Origin: Candidatus Yonathbacteria bacterium RIFCSPLOWO2_01_FULL_47_33b
GTDB taxonomy: Bacteria; Patescibacteriota; Minisyncoccia; Phycocordibacterales; UBA1550
Direction of reading: 5' to 3'
DNA length: 35,502 nt
Assembly (NCBI GenBank): GCA_001823575.1
Contig: MHUW01000018.1
Span: forward strand, 1 to 35,502
Shown here: in pieces, positions 16,651 to 27,347 of the stretch
Layout of the letters: every line of letters begins with the position of its first letter
How positions within the stretch are numbered: the stretch's first letter is position 1
Notes under the pieces: generated by a model
The model's database searches: none
Told to the model about the DNA's origin: nothing
Seen by the model: only the letters and a program-made list of their open reading frames with translations
Translations under genes and position numbers: made by a program

Positions 16651-17007
16651 ATGCTCGAAAAACTCCGAGCGAAGCCAAATCATATTAAAAAAAGTATCGC
16701 TCTTTTTCTTGCAGCGGTGATTTCTGTAATAATTTTTTTTGTGTGGGTGTCATCATGGGATGCACGCACGAATGGCGATGCAATACGCGGAAAAACAGTG
16801 AGCCCGCTCTCGGGATTCAGCACAATGCTTGATGGTTTTATGTCTGATGTTCGCGAGGGCGTTTCGGGTGTCCCTACGTACGTTGAGAACACTCCATCTC
16901 CTACAATCGACACCGCTACGACCTCACCCTCATTTGATTTTTCAAGTGTGATCGTGATTGATTCATCAGCAAGTACGACGACAAGCACTTCAACATCAGC
17001 ACGATAA
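16651..17007 (+). CDS. Hypothetical single-pass membrane protein
   Basis: HIKKSIALFLAAVISVIIFFVWVSSW TM segment, Ser/Thr-rich tail. Confidence 0.55.
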   Translation: MLEKLRAKPNHIKKSIALFLAAVISVIIFFVWVSSWDARTNGDAIRGKTVSPLSGFSTMLDGFMSDVREGVSGVPTYVENTPSPTIDTATTSPSFDFSSVIVIDSSASTTTSTSTSAR

Positions 17008-17064
17008 TATTTATGTGGAAGTTATCTCCCTACACCTATATTTCTATAGTCGTAAATCATATAA

Positions 17065-18330
17065 TGTGAATCGTGTACTACCTGTATATCCAACACCGCT
17101 TCCGCAAGCTCCGCCTCAGCATTTGGTCGCTCAAACATCGCAAGTGGCTCTCAGTCTTCCGCGTTCGGCTACCTCAACCTCGCTTCGGGTAATTATTCAT
17201 CCGCTCTCTTCTCCTCATCATTCGGCTACAACAATATCGCCTCCGTACAAGGTGCCATCGCCATCGGCTCCAATATCACCAACAGCACTGCTTCCTCCAC
17301 GATGATCGGCCCCTCTGATGCGGCAAAACTCACCATCTTCTCGAGTGGTAATGTCGGCATCGGTACCACAAGCCCTCTCTCCACTTTCACTACCGTCGGC
17401 TCCGCCTGCATCAATAAAGGCACTGGTGCCACCGCCCTCTGCTCTACCACCGCCGGTACCATTACCGCAAGCGTCTTCAACACCGCTGCCGCCGACCTCG
17501 CAGAACGCTACAAGACCGACGACCCTACCCTCGAAGCAGGAGAGATCACGATGCTTGACCCAGAGAAATCCCTCTCTGTTATGCGCGCATCAAAAGAGAA
17601 AGATGCAGTAATCTTCGGTGTCATCTCTACCGAACCAGGCTTCCTCCTTGGCTCATACAACACCCTAAATAAAGCTTCCACCACCGTCCCTATAGCGCTC
17701 TCTGGTCGTGTACCCGTAAAGGTAACCAATGAAGGTGGCGACATCAAGATTGGTGACAAGATTACGCTCTCATCAACACCAGGTATTGGTATGAAGGCAA
17801 CATCCACCAAAGCAGTCATCGGTACTGCCCTCGAGAACTTCTCTGGCACCACCGGCACCATTCTTGCTTTTGTAAACGTCACGGGCACCAAGCTTGATAC
17901 CTCAATCAGCCAGGGTACCATTGTCGACGGTGTCGGTGAGTCATTATTCTGGAGCGTCGAAGACGTTACTGGCAGAATCAAGTTCATTTCTGCTGGTGTC
18001 GGCCTAAATGACCAAGAAATTGTTAATGTGAAAGCAATCCGTGGCTCCGCAGCAAAGTGGAGTATTGATGAGTGGGGCAGGATGGTGGTGGAGGAGCTCA
18101 AGACCAACAAGCTTTGTGTGGGAGAGACGTGCGTAGACGAGAGTCTGCTCAAAAAGATTCCTGAAAAAGTAGGAATCGTAGCACCGTCAAACGACCCTGT
18201 TCCAGCACCAGCTCCAGAGCCTGTTGTCGTGTCTGTTACGGAGCCAGAGCCAACCCCTACAGTGGAAACTCCTGTAGAAGTTCCCCCCCCACCGAACCAG
18301 CGCCCGAGTTTGCGCCGACTCCTGCCGTAG
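17065..18330 (+). pseudogene. Adhesin/tail-fibre-like surface protein fragment lacking an N-terminal start (first ATG 17302)
   Basis: Same frame upstream of the ATG encodes NTASASSASAFGRSNIASGSQSSAFGYLNLASGNYSSALFSSSFGYNNIASVQGAIAIGSNITNSTASST, then NVGIGTTSP...AERYKTDDPTLEAGEI; no ATG/GTG/TTG in frame between stop 17062-17064 and 17302. Confidence 0.55.
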
Positions 18331-18539
18331 TCCCTGAGCCTGAACCATCAGTCATTGAGACGGCAGTGCCTGATACTACCCCCGCTTCAGAGCCAACCCC
18401 AGAACCACCAGTCCCCGTCGCAGAGCCTTAATTCCAGGAAGGGATGACTTTTCCGAAGTATTAAGGGTTGCGCCACACCGCCTTACCTTATATACTTTAG
18501 TAACTTATTATTAGAAGGATAATCATCACGCATCATTAT

Positions 18540-20918
18540 ATGGAACAAGGACACGAACAAGGAAGCACGCCGAAAAAAACAAAAAAGATTAGGGGAGCCG
18601 ACTGGACTTCTTACAAGACGCTCTTTTGGGGCACGGTCCTTCTTCCTATCTTCTTTTTACCGATATTCAATCTCCCTGTTGATATCACCAAGGGCGCATT
18701 CTTTTTTACACTCACCATTGCGGCATTTCTTTTGTGGCTTGTTGCGCGGATGAAGAGCGGGAGGTTCGTGTTTCCTAAAAGTGTTTTGCTTGGGTCGGTA
18801 ATGGCTCTTCCTGTTGCCTTTCTTGTTTCAGCTCTTTTTTCTGAAGTACCAATGGTATCTCTCTTGGGTGTTGAGTACGAGACAGGGACCTTCTTTTCGA
18901 TTCTCGTGCTTTCGCTTGCAGTGTTCCTTTCGTCGATATTTTTTCAGACAAAGGAACGAGTCTTTTCCTTGTATGGATGGCTTGTCGGGGTGTCGTTTGT
19001 GGTGCTCGCGTTCCTTATTTGCGGATTTTTGATTGCAGGGGGCATTCTCCCGTCATTCTTTTCTGCGTACATTCCTCTTAATGTCGTAGGGAAGTGGAAC
19101 GACCTCGCGGTCTTCTTGGGTTTTACGAGTATCATTTCCCTAATTACTCTTGAGTTGATGACGCTTACCAAGAAGCTAAAAATTACCGCCGTTACCTCGC
19201 TGGTTCTTTCTTTGATTATTCTCACCCTCATAAACTTCTCTCTTTTGTGGATTATTGTTGGGGCGTTTGCACTCCTCGTGTTTGTCTATGCGATATCCTT
19301 TGTACAAAAGGATGCGGGTGAAGAGATTACTGAGAGAAAGATTCCCCTGTTTTCATTTAGCGTGCTCTTGCTTTCGGTATTTTTTGTGTTGGCAGGTGGC
19401 CCTGTTAACGACCTTGTGCGCAACACGCTTCGCCTTAATATCCCCCAGGAGGTGGTGCGCCCAAGCTGGTATGCAACAGGGGGCGTGGTCAAAGAAACCC
19501 TCCTCAAGGATCCTATCTTTGGTGTTGGGCCCAATAGATTCCTGAATGCATGGACGAGCTACAAGCCTGCAGGAATCAACACCACCAACGCGTGGGACGT
19601 TGACTTCAACAATGGCATTGGTGTTGTTCCCACATTTGCTTCTACCTTAGGTTTGGTGGGTATCATCGCATGGCTCGCTTTCCTAGGACTGTTCCTTTAT
19701 GCAGGGTTCAAGGCGGTGTTCAAAGTTGGTCTTGATAAAACATCGCACTATATCGTAGCCTCTTCGTTTTTGGGAGCTCTGTATCTCTGGGTTATTGCAG
19801 TCTTTTATGTCCCTAATATCGCTATCTTTGGTCTCGCGTTTATAATGACTGGGGTGTTTATCGCGGCGCTCGTGGAGGGCGGTATTGCTAAAAACTACGA
19901 TTTCTCATTCCTTGAGGATCCGCGCGTGGGGTTTGTGTCTGTCCTCGTACTTATATTATTTATCATTTCATCAATTGTTGGAGGATATTTTGTTGTTGAG
20001 AAATTTCTTTCGCTTGCTTCATATCAAAAGGGTATGATGCTCAGTTCTCGTGGAGATGTCTTGGGTGCACGTGCGGCAATCGAAAATGCAAAAAAACTCC
20101 GTGAAAGCGACCTTTATTACCGCGCGCTCTCAGAAATGGACATCAATAGCCTTGGGGTTATTTTGAACCAAAAAGGCGTCTCACAGGAGACGGTCAAGGC
20201 ACAATTCCAGCTAACCTCGCGTGAGGCAATTGACAATGCTATCAAAGCAACACAGTTTGATAAGACTAATTATATAAACTGGGTCTATTTAGCGCGTGCG
20301 TATGAGTCGCTGATTCCGTTTGGAGCTGCTGCAGATTTTTATGAGAGCTCAAAAAAGAATTTTGAGGAAGCAATTGCGTGGAATCATAATAATCCGTCGC
20401 TCTACCTTGAGCTGGCACGCCTTGAGCTCTTGAATAAAAATGTAGCTCAGGCAAAGGAATATATTGCAAAAGCTCTTACCATGAAGAATGATTACGTAGA
20501 TGCGATATTCCTCCTCGCACAGATACAGGCTGATGAAGGCGATCTAAAAAATGCGATTATCTCGACCGAGGCTGCATCTCTCGTGTCACCTAACAACATC
20601 GGTGTATTCTTCCAGCTTGGATTCCTGCGTTACAAGAACGGCGACTATGCAGGAGCTGTCTCTGCTCTCGAGCGTGCAGTGGAGCTTAATCCAAGCTACT
20701 CCAATGCAAAATATTTCCTTGGCCTTTCGTACAGCAAGCTCGGAAGAGTGGCTGATGCGATACGTCAGTTTGAAGACGTTAAGTCGATGAACCCAGATAA
20801 TACGGAAGTGCAATCAATCTTGAACAACCTACGAGCGAGCGGTAGTGCGTTCTCTGGAGGAGTACCAGCGGCTCCTGAAAAGAGCGCTACGCCACCAATA
20901 AAGGAAAAGAAAAAATAA
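18540..20918 (+). CDS. O-antigen ligase-like polytopic membrane protein with C-terminal TPR repeats
   Basis: ~10+ TM segments, PIFGVGPNRFLNAWTSYKP, then TPR-like repeats (YVDAIFLLAQIQADEGDLKNAI; VFFQLGFLRYKNGDYAGAVSALERAVELNPSYSNAKYFLGLSYSKLG). Confidence 0.75.
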   Translation: MEQGHEQGSTPKKTKKIRGADWTSYKTLFWGTVLLPIFFLPIFNLPVDITKGAFFFTLTIAAFLLWLVARMKSGRFVFPKSVLLGSVMALPVAFLVSALFSEVPMVSLLGVEYETGTFFSILVLSLAVFLSSIFFQTKERVFSLYGWLVGVSFVVLAFLICGFLIAGGILPSFFSAYIPLNVVGKWNDLAVFLGFTSIISLITLELMTLTKKLKITAVTSLVLSLIILTLINFSLLWIIVGAFALLVFVYAISFVQKDAGEEITERKIPLFSFSVLLLSVFFVLAGGPVNDLVRNTLRLNIPQEVVRPSWYATGGVVKETLLKDPIFGVGPNRFLNAWTSYKPAGINTTNAWDVDFNNGIGVVPTFASTLGLVGIIAWLAFLGLFLYAGFKAVFKVGLDKTSHYIVASSFLGALYLWVIAVFYVPNIAIFGLAFIMTGVFIAALVEGGIAKNYDFSFLEDPRVGFVSVLVLILFIISSIVGGYFVVEKFLSLASYQKGMMLSSRGDVLGARAAIENAKKLRESDLYYRALSEMDINSLGVILNQKGVSQETVKAQFQLTSREAIDNAIKATQFDKTNYINWVYLARAYESLIPFGAAADFYESSKKNFEEAIAWNHNNPSLYLELARLELLNKNVAQAKEYIAKALTMKNDYVDAIFLLAQIQADEGDLKNAIISTEAASLVSPNNIGVFFQLGFLRYKNGDYAGAVSALERAVELNPSYSNAKYFLGLSYSKLGRVADAIRQFEDVKSMNPDNTEVQSILNNLRASGSAFSGGVPAAPEKSATPPIKEKKK

Positions 20919-20943
20919 TTACCACTCATTAATTTATACTGAC

Positions 20944-21225
20944 ATGTCATTTGAAGGATTTACTCCAAAACAAGAGAAAGGGGCTGATGAAATACTTACA
21001 GGGTCACCCCTTGAAGGAGTTGGCTTTGACGATGCCGGTTTTACCAATGAGCGCAAGATAGTTATGGAATCAGTCGGCGGAGAATACAATCCTTACGCAA
21101 AAAAAGAAGCTACTGGTCTCTATCCAGAGGGTGAAAGGGGAGAGCGTATAATCAGTAGCGAAGAATCAGAGGAGGCCGCAAAACGACTCAAAGGAAGTGA
21201 GGCCGAGAAGTGGGAATTAATCTAG
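20944..21225 (+). CDS. Hypothetical small protein
   Basis: 93-aa ORF with an adjacent TATACT; no family recognised. Confidence 0.45.
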   Translation: MSFEGFTPKQEKGADEILTGSPLEGVGFDDAGFTNERKIVMESVGGEYNPYAKKEATGLYPEGERGERIISSEESEEAAKRLKGSEAEKWELI

Positions 21226-21314
21226 GAATAGGCCTAGAATAAACCTGCAACCATTGTTTTAATAGGGTTTTATACCTTTTTGTTTTGTGCTGTTTGTGCT
21301 ATAATAGATAGACT

Positions 21315-23789
21315 ATGGCGCGAAAAGTTGAAGAATCAAAGGTCCCCGCGGACGCCCCCGAGGTACCAGCACACATTGGTATTATCCCTATCGACATTTC
21401 TGTCGAGATGAGAGAGTGCTACCTCGACTACGCGATGTCGGTCATTACCTCACGCGCACTCCCTGACGCACGCGATGGCTTGAAACCGGTGCACCGCCGC
21501 ATTCTCTTTTCAATGAGCGAGATGGGGCTCACCTCGTCAGCAAAGTTCCGTAAATCCGCAGCGGTAGTCGGCGATGTACTCGGTAAGTACCACCCACACG
21601 GTGACTCATCGGTGTATGACGCTATGGTAAAAATGGCGCAGGACTTTTCGTTCCGCTACCCACTCGTTATGGGCCAGGGGAATTTCGGCTCTGTTGACGG
21701 TGACTCTCCAGCGGCAATGCGTTATACCGAGGCAAAAATGTCTCGCGTCTCCGCAGAGCTTTTGCGTGACCTCGAAAAAGACACTGTGGACTTTCGTCCC
21801 AACTATGACGGTACTCGTAAAGAGCCAATCGTTTTCCCTGCGTCGGTACCTAACCTCCTTTTGAATGGTACCCTTGGTATTGCTGTTGGTATGGCAACCA
21901 ATATCCCTCCCCATAACTTGAGTGAGGTTATCGACGCGACGGTGCATTTGATTGATGAACCAGAGGCAACCTCAGAAGACCTTCTTCAGTTTGTAAAAGG
22001 ACCAGATTTCCCTACAGGAGGTATTGTGTTTGGCGAGGCTGATATGAAGCATGCGTACACCTCAGGGCGCGGTGGTGTGGTGGTGCGCGGTGAAGCAGAG
22101 ATTGTCGAGGAAAAAAATACGAGTCAGATTATCATCACTTCACTCCCATATCGTGTCAATAAAGCAGAGCTCATTATCAAGATTGCTGACCTCGTGCGCG
22201 AAAAGAAGCTTGAGGGTATCCGCGGACTGCGCGATGAATCAACGAAAGATATTCGTGTCGTTATTGATTTGAAGACGGGGGCACATCCTCAGGCTGTTCT
22301 CAACTACCTCTACAAGCATACCGACCTTGAGACGTCGTTCCATTACAACATGGTGGCGCTTGTTGACGGGGTTCCGCAAACGCTTTCGCTCAAGGGGCTC
22401 CTCTCAAACTTCATTGGGCACCGCCAGGTGGTGGTACGTCGCCGTACCGAGTATGACCTTCGCAAGGCAGAGGAGCGCGAGCACATTTTACTCGGTCTCA
22501 AAAAGGCCCTTGATCATATCGATCGTGTAATCACCATTATTCGTGGTTCAAAAGATACCGCTGCCGCAAAAATAAACTTGATCAAGGAGTTCAAATTCTC
22601 CGATATTCAAGCAAACGCCATTCTTGAAATGAAGCTCCAGAAGCTTGCCGGTCTTGAGCGCAAAAATGTTGAGCTTGAGCTTAAAGAAAAGCAGGCGTTC
22701 ATCAAGGAATGCAAAGACCTTCTTGCAAGTGCAAAAAAGATTCTTGCCGTAGTCAAGAGCGAGCTCGGCGATATCAAAGAGAAGTATGGTGACGCACGCA
22801 AGAGTCGCGTGGTTAAGCACGGCGCAGAATCAATTTCGGTTGAGGATATGATTCCCGACGAAGAGTCAATGCTCGTCTACACCAAGGGAGGCTACGTAAA
22901 ACGCACCAACCCGAGCGAATACCGCCAGCAGAATCGTGGGGGAGTTGGGGTGGTTGATTTGAATACTAAAGAAGAGGACTTTATCACGCTGTTCCTTTCG
23001 GCAACAACCCACAGCGACCTTTTGTTCTTCTCGGACAAGGGCAAGGCATACCAGATCAAGATGTACGACGTCCCTGAAGGCAAACGTGCAACGCGTGGCA
23101 AGTCCATCATGAACTTCATTGCACTCGGTGGTGAAGAGAAGGTGACCTCAGTACTCGCAATGCCTAAGGCGCTCAAGGAGTCTAAGCTCTCACTCTTTAT
23201 GGTGACCAAGCAAGGTACGGTTAAAAAAGTATCAGCAGAAAGTTTTAAGGATGTACGCCGAAACGGTATTATTTCGATAAAACTTGAGACAGGCGACGAG
23301 CTTCTCGCCGCACTCTTTACCGAAAAGGGCGACGATATTATTTTGACGACCTCAAAAGGACAAGCAATTCGTTTCAAGGAGGCTGACGCGCGTGAGATGG
23401 GTCGCGCTGCTGGAGGCGTACGCGGTATGAAGCTTGGCAAAGGTGACTTTATTGTTGGTGCGGACGTAGTCAAGAAAGATGCTGAAAAGCCAGAGCTTAT
23501 GGTGATGAGTGAGAATGGTTATGGTAAAAAGACTGCCATGAAGGAGTACAAGGTTCAGAAGCGTGGTGGCTCGGGAATCAAGACCGCTAAGGTTACCGCA
23601 AAGATTGGCGCACTTATTGTAGCCAAGGTGGTTACTCCCGCATACGAGGAGCTCGTGGCTATCTCAAAAAAGAGCCAGGTCATTCGTATTACGATGAAGG
23701 ACGTGCCAACGCTTGGTCGTGACACACAGGGTGTACGTATTATGAAGCTCCGCGAGGGAGACAGTATCGCATCGCTGACCTGTCTATAG
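21315..23789 (+). CDS. gyrA: DNA gyrase subunit A
   Basis: [37 protein letters not shown] active-site Tyr, C-terminal beta-pinwheel repeats. Confidence 0.95.
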   Translation: MARKVEESKVPADAPEVPAHIGIIPIDISVEMRECYLDYAMSVITSRALPDARDGLKPVHRRILFSMSEMGLTSSAKFRKSAAVVGDVLGKYHPHGDSSVYDAMVKMAQDFSFRYPLVMGQGNFGSVDGDSPAAMRYTEAKMSRVSAELLRDLEKDTVDFRPNYDGTRKEPIVFPASVPNLLLNGTLGIAVGMATNIPPHNLSEVIDATVHLIDEPEATSEDLLQFVKGPDFPTGGIVFGEADMKHAYTSGRGGVVVRGEAEIVEEKNTSQIIITSLPYRVNKAELIIKIADLVREKKLEGIRGLRDESTKDIRVVIDLKTGAHPQAVLNYLYKHTDLETSFHYNMVALVDGVPQTLSLKGLLSNFIGHRQVVVRRRTEYDLRKAEEREHILLGLKKALDHIDRVITIIRGSKDTAAAKINLIKEFKFSDIQANAILEMKLQKLAGLERKNVELELKEKQAFIKECKDLLASAKKILAVVKSELGDIKEKYGDARKSRVVKHGAESISVEDMIPDEESMLVYTKGGYVKRTNPSEYRQQNRGGVGVVDLNTKEEDFITLFLSATTHSDLLFFSDKGKAYQIKMYDVPEGKRATRGKSIMNFIALGGEEKVTSVLAMPKALKESKLSLFMVTKQGTVKKVSAESFKDVRRNGIISIKLETGDELLAALFTEKGDDIILTTSKGQAIRFKEADAREMGRAAGGVRGMKLGKGDFIVGADVVKKDAEKPELMVMSENGYGKKTAMKEYKVQKRGGSGIKTAKVTAKIGALIVAKVVTPAYEELVAISKKSQVIRITMKDVPTLGRDTQGVRIMKLREGDSIASLTCL

Positions 23790-23799
23790 GGCGGAACAT

Positions 23800-23974
23800 A
23801 GAATTTTGAATTTAGAATATGGAAGTAAATGCGGGGCTCACGATATTATTGTGAGTCCCGCATTTTTTGTTGCATCGTTTTGCTCCGCGCGGTACAATGA
23901 AGAAGAATAGTGAATGAAATGCAAGAGTCTGCATCATTCTAAATTCCATATTCCATATTCTATATTCTACCCCT
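23800..23974. repeat. GAA-type heptameric inverted repeat enclosing the gyrA terminator (H6)
   Basis: Left GAATTTT GAATTTA GAATATG GAAGTAA; right TTCTAAA TTCCATA TTCCATA TTCTATA TTCTACC, all in 7-nt phase. Confidence 0.8.
23828..23868 (+). terminator. gyrA terminator
   Basis: AATGCGGGGCTCACGATATTATTGTGAGTCCCGCATTTTTT hairpin plus T run. Confidence 0.8.
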
Positions 23975-24514
23975 ATGGACCTCCCAAATTTTACGAACCC
24001 GGTAGCGAACATCAGCGAGCTTGGCGTGTATGATGGCATGACCGTTGCTGATCTCGGTGCAGGAACAGGAGCATATACCATCCCTCTCGCAGAACGCGTG
24101 GGGGAAACTGGTCGTGTATATGCCGTTGAAGTACAAAAAGATTTTTTGACGAATATTAAAGATGCCGCTCTTGCGCATGGGCTTAAAAATATTGAGGTGA
24201 TATGGGGCGATATTGAGCGACTTGGGGGCACCAAGATAAAAGACGCAAGCATTGATGCTGTTATTGTTTCAAACGTACTCTTTCAGGCTGAAGACAAAGC
24301 AGGGCTCCTTCTGGAAGCAAAGCGTATCCTCAAGACTGGTGGCAAGCTCCTGCTCGTTGATTGGAAGGATTCATTTGGCAACCTCGGCCCCATAAAGGAG
24401 TCGGTTATATCAGCTGATGCCTCCCGCGCCCTCTGCGAGCGTGAGGGGTTTGTACTCAAAAAAGAAATACCCGCCGGTGAGCATCATTATGGTTTTATTA
24501 TGCTTAAGGTATAA
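23975..24514 (+). CDS. SAM-dependent methyltransferase
   Basis: VADLGAGTGAYTIPLAERVG, IDAVIVSNVLFQ, LKTGGKLLLVDWK. Confidence 0.85.
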   Translation: MDLPNFTNPVANISELGVYDGMTVADLGAGTGAYTIPLAERVGETGRVYAVEVQKDFLTNIKDAALAHGLKNIEVIWGDIERLGGTKIKDASIDAVIVSNVLFQAEDKAGLLLEAKRILKTGGKLLLVDWKDSFGNLGPIKESVISADASRALCEREGFVLKKEIPAGEHHYGFIMLKV

Positions 24515-24535
24515 TAGAGAAACAAAACTAATAAC

Positions 24536-25852
24536 ATGAAAAACCTTAATATCTTTCAAATCATTGTTCTTGGTGTGTTTGCAACCTTGATTATTGTAGG
24601 TATGCTTGCTTTTTCAGGCAAGCTTCCTTTTTTACCAAAAAGCGCAAAAGATGTGAATTATGGTACGGTAACAGTGTGGGGGACGTTCCCTGCAAATATG
24701 ATGCAGGCGCTCATTTCTGATAAATTTCGAAACGAGAAGAGCGTGACGATAAACTATGTAGAAAAGAGTAAGGCGACATTTTCAACCGACCTTGTTGAGG
24801 CGCTTGCTGCGGACCGAGGGCCGGACCTTTTCCTGATTGCACAGGATGAAATCTTGCGCAATTTGAACAAAATAGCGTTTATTCCATACGAGGCATTTAC
24901 CGAGCGAGATTTCAAAAATACTTTTATTGAAGAGGGTGAAATGTTTTTCCGTCCCGAGGGGCTTGTTGCTCTGCCATTTACTATTGACCCTATGGTGATG
25001 TACTGGAATCGTGACATATTTACGAATGCCGGTATCGTTGCACCACCCACTAAGTGGAGTGATTTTTATCCCATGGTACCCAAAATCGTCGTTCGGGATC
25101 AAGGGGGGAATATTAGCCGTGGGTTTGCATCTCTTGGGGAGTATCGAAATGTCTCACATGCAAAAGAGATACTTTCTGTTCTCATGATGCAAGCGGGAAG
25201 CCCTATTGTGGGTATTCAAAATGGAGTCTTGATGTCAAACCTTACATCAGCTACTGATCCAAACGCCCAAAACCCTGCGGCTCAGGCGCTCAATTTCTTT
25301 AGTCAGTTTTCGCGCTCAGACAAAGACTCGTACTCGTGGAATCGCTCGCTGCCAAATTCACGCAGCATGTTTGAGGCGGGAGACCTCGCGCTTTACTTTG
25401 GTTATGCGAGCGAATATCAGACAATCAAGCAAAAAAATCCCCATCTTAATTTCGATATCACGGTCATGCCGCAAGCAGACCAGGCGAGCGTAAAGATGAC
25501 ATTCGGGCGCATTCAAGGATTCGCAATCGTAAAAACATCAAGCAATCTTGCGGGAGCAATGCGCGCGTCACTCTTGCTCTCGGGGAGTGATATGGCTAAA
25601 GGTATTGCTGAGGCTACAAAGCTGCCTCCCGTACGTCGAGACCTCCTCGCGGTGCGCCCTACGGACCCTATACAGTCAGTCTTTTATGACTCAGCGCTTA
25701 TAGCACGCGCATGGCATGACCCGTCTCCGACCGAGACCGACCAGCTTTTTCAGGGTATGATTGATGACATCGGGTCTGATAGGCTCAAGGTAAGCCAGGC
25801 CCTATCTGTCACACAAAGTAGTATTAATAAGCTGCTCCAGCGATATAAATAA
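24536..25852 (+). CDS. Extracellular solute-binding protein (ABC sugar-binding-like), N-terminal membrane anchor
   Basis: N-terminal TM, VTVWGTFPANMMQALISDKFRNEKSVTINY, PDLFLIAQDEI, MYWNRDIFTNAGI. Confidence 0.78.
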   Translation: MKNLNIFQIIVLGVFATLIIVGMLAFSGKLPFLPKSAKDVNYGTVTVWGTFPANMMQALISDKFRNEKSVTINYVEKSKATFSTDLVEALAADRGPDLFLIAQDEILRNLNKIAFIPYEAFTERDFKNTFIEEGEMFFRPEGLVALPFTIDPMVMYWNRDIFTNAGIVAPPTKWSDFYPMVPKIVVRDQGGNISRGFASLGEYRNVSHAKEILSVLMMQAGSPIVGIQNGVLMSNLTSATDPNAQNPAAQALNFFSQFSRSDKDSYSWNRSLPNSRSMFEAGDLALYFGYASEYQTIKQKNPHLNFDITVMPQADQASVKMTFGRIQGFAIVKTSSNLAGAMRASLLLSGSDMAKGIAEATKLPPVRRDLLAVRPTDPIQSVFYDSALIARAWHDPSPTETDQLFQGMIDDIGSDRLKVSQALSVTQSSINKLLQRYK

Positions 25853-25854
25853 CC

Positions 25855-26238
25855 ATGAACATATCTTTTAAAAAGACGAGTGCGATGATACTTGCGGGAG
25901 TTGCGCTCTCTCTGCCTTTTCTGGCGGTTGCGCAGATTGGTATCCCGTGCAATGGCCCAGACTGTGATTTTGATGATTTGATTACACTTGCTAATAATAT
26001 TATTAAATTCCTCGTGTTCACGGTCTCGGTTCCTCTTGCTGCTTTGGGCTTTATGGTCGCAGGAGCAAAATTGGTTCTTAATCAAAACAAAGAGGGGGCA
26101 TGGAGCGAAGCAAAGCAAAGTTTTGGAACTATTGGGATGGGGTTCGGTATTATCCTTGCTGCTTTCCTCCTCGTTAAGATGGTACTTTTTGCGTTCTTGG
26201 ATACCGATGCTGGATTTACCGCGTGGATACTTCAATAA
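25855..26238 (+). CDS. Small two-TM protein, TrbC/VirB2 pilin-like (array member 1)
   Basis: Signal-like N-terminus plus two TM segments separated by a short charged loop. Confidence 0.55.
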   Translation: MNISFKKTSAMILAGVALSLPFLAVAQIGIPCNGPDCDFDDLITLANNIIKFLVFTVSVPLAALGFMVAGAKLVLNQNKEGAWSEAKQSFGTIGMGFGIILAAFLLVKMVLFAFLDTDAGFTAWILQ

Positions 26239-26285
26239 GTATTGCAGAGAGAAGCAATGAAGGTGTATAATGTAATTATATATTT

Positions 26286-26792
26286 ATGGATATGATGAAA
26301 AAAATTCTTGGGGCGTTGATTGTTCTTGCAGCGTTGCTTGTCGGCGGTATTGCGTTTGCGGCAGTTTCTCAAGGGGGGACATTTGATTCGCCTGTTGGGG
26401 GGACATGTGGAGCGACACCAGATTGTGCAGCAGGGCTTAGTTGTGGCTCTGGCGGTGTCTGCGTTTCCAGTGCTAGTGGCGGCGCTACTGCACAAAGTGG
26501 CGGCTCTACAGCACCTCTTGCCCGCGGGCAGCTACAAAACCCTATTAAGTATGATAATTTTTATGACTTTGTTGCTGCGGTACTTGAGACTGCTGTAGAA
26601 ATATTAATGCCGTTTGTGGTCCTCGCATTTATTTGGTCAGGATTTCTCTTTGTGCGAGCGCAGGGAGCCCCTGCAGAGCTTGAAAAGGCAAAGTCAGCAA
26701 TCTACTGGAGTATCATTGGTGCATTCATTTTGATGGGCGCCTGGGGGTTCGCGCAAATTATTAGCACTACCATATCAACCTTAACTCAGTAA
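26286..26792 (+). CDS. Small two-TM protein, TrbC/VirB2 pilin-like (array member 2)
   Basis: Signal-like N-terminus, Cys-containing region, FLFVRAQGAPAELEKAKSAIYWSIIGAFILMGAWG core. Confidence 0.6.
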   Translation: MDMMKKILGALIVLAALLVGGIAFAAVSQGGTFDSPVGGTCGATPDCAAGLSCGSGGVCVSSASGGATAQSGGSTAPLARGQLQNPIKYDNFYDFVAAVLETAVEILMPFVVLAFIWSGFLFVRAQGAPAELEKAKSAIYWSIIGAFILMGAWGFAQIISTTISTLTQ

Positions 26793-26799
26793 AAATATT

Positions 26800-27123
26800 A
26801 TGGACTTTAAAGACTTTGTCGCATTCATTATCCTTGATCTCATCAAACCAGTGACATGGCTCATTATGTCACTGGCAGTCGTGTACTTCCTTTGGAGTAT
26901 TACGCAGATTATTATCAAGAGCGACGAGGTAGATATGCGTGAGGAGCTCAAGAAAAGGGCTACATGGGGGATTGTCGCACTTTTTGTCATGACCTCGATG
27001 TGGGGGCTCGTAAATATTCTTATCAATACTTTTCAGCCGGACGCAGAGCTCAACGCACTTCCACAGCTACCTACAAGTTTTAATGCGAGCGAGACGGTTT
27101 TAGCGCTACATACCACTAAGTAG
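26800..27123 (+). CDS. Small two-TM protein (array member 3)
   Basis: MSLAVVYFLWSITQIIIKSDEVDMREELKKRATWGIVALFVMTSMWGLVNIL. Confidence 0.6.
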   Translation: MDFKDFVAFIILDLIKPVTWLIMSLAVVYFLWSITQIIIKSDEVDMREELKKRATWGIVALFVMTSMWGLVNILINTFQPDAELNALPQLPTSFNASETVLALHTTK

Positions 27124-27347
27124 TAGGGCGAGCGCAAGTGGGGGGGTGATCCACACCTTTCTTAGAGAGGATTTTCAATGGGCGCCTACGAGGCTTAGTT
27201 GGGGGTTTTTGATGGGTAGGGCCTTTCCACAGAAACCTCGATTTTTAGATATTTATCCCTTGTAGTTTATGAAATGGTTTCGTATAATTAAAGATGTAGG
27301 ACTGAGTCGTGAAGTCATACAGTATTAATTATACAAGTATCATCATT

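Noticed and set aside
22892-23473. Long antisense ORF (193 aa) within gyrA, and similar shadows in other genes
   Set aside because: Opposite strand of well-supported coding sequence; shadow ORFs expected from codon bias.
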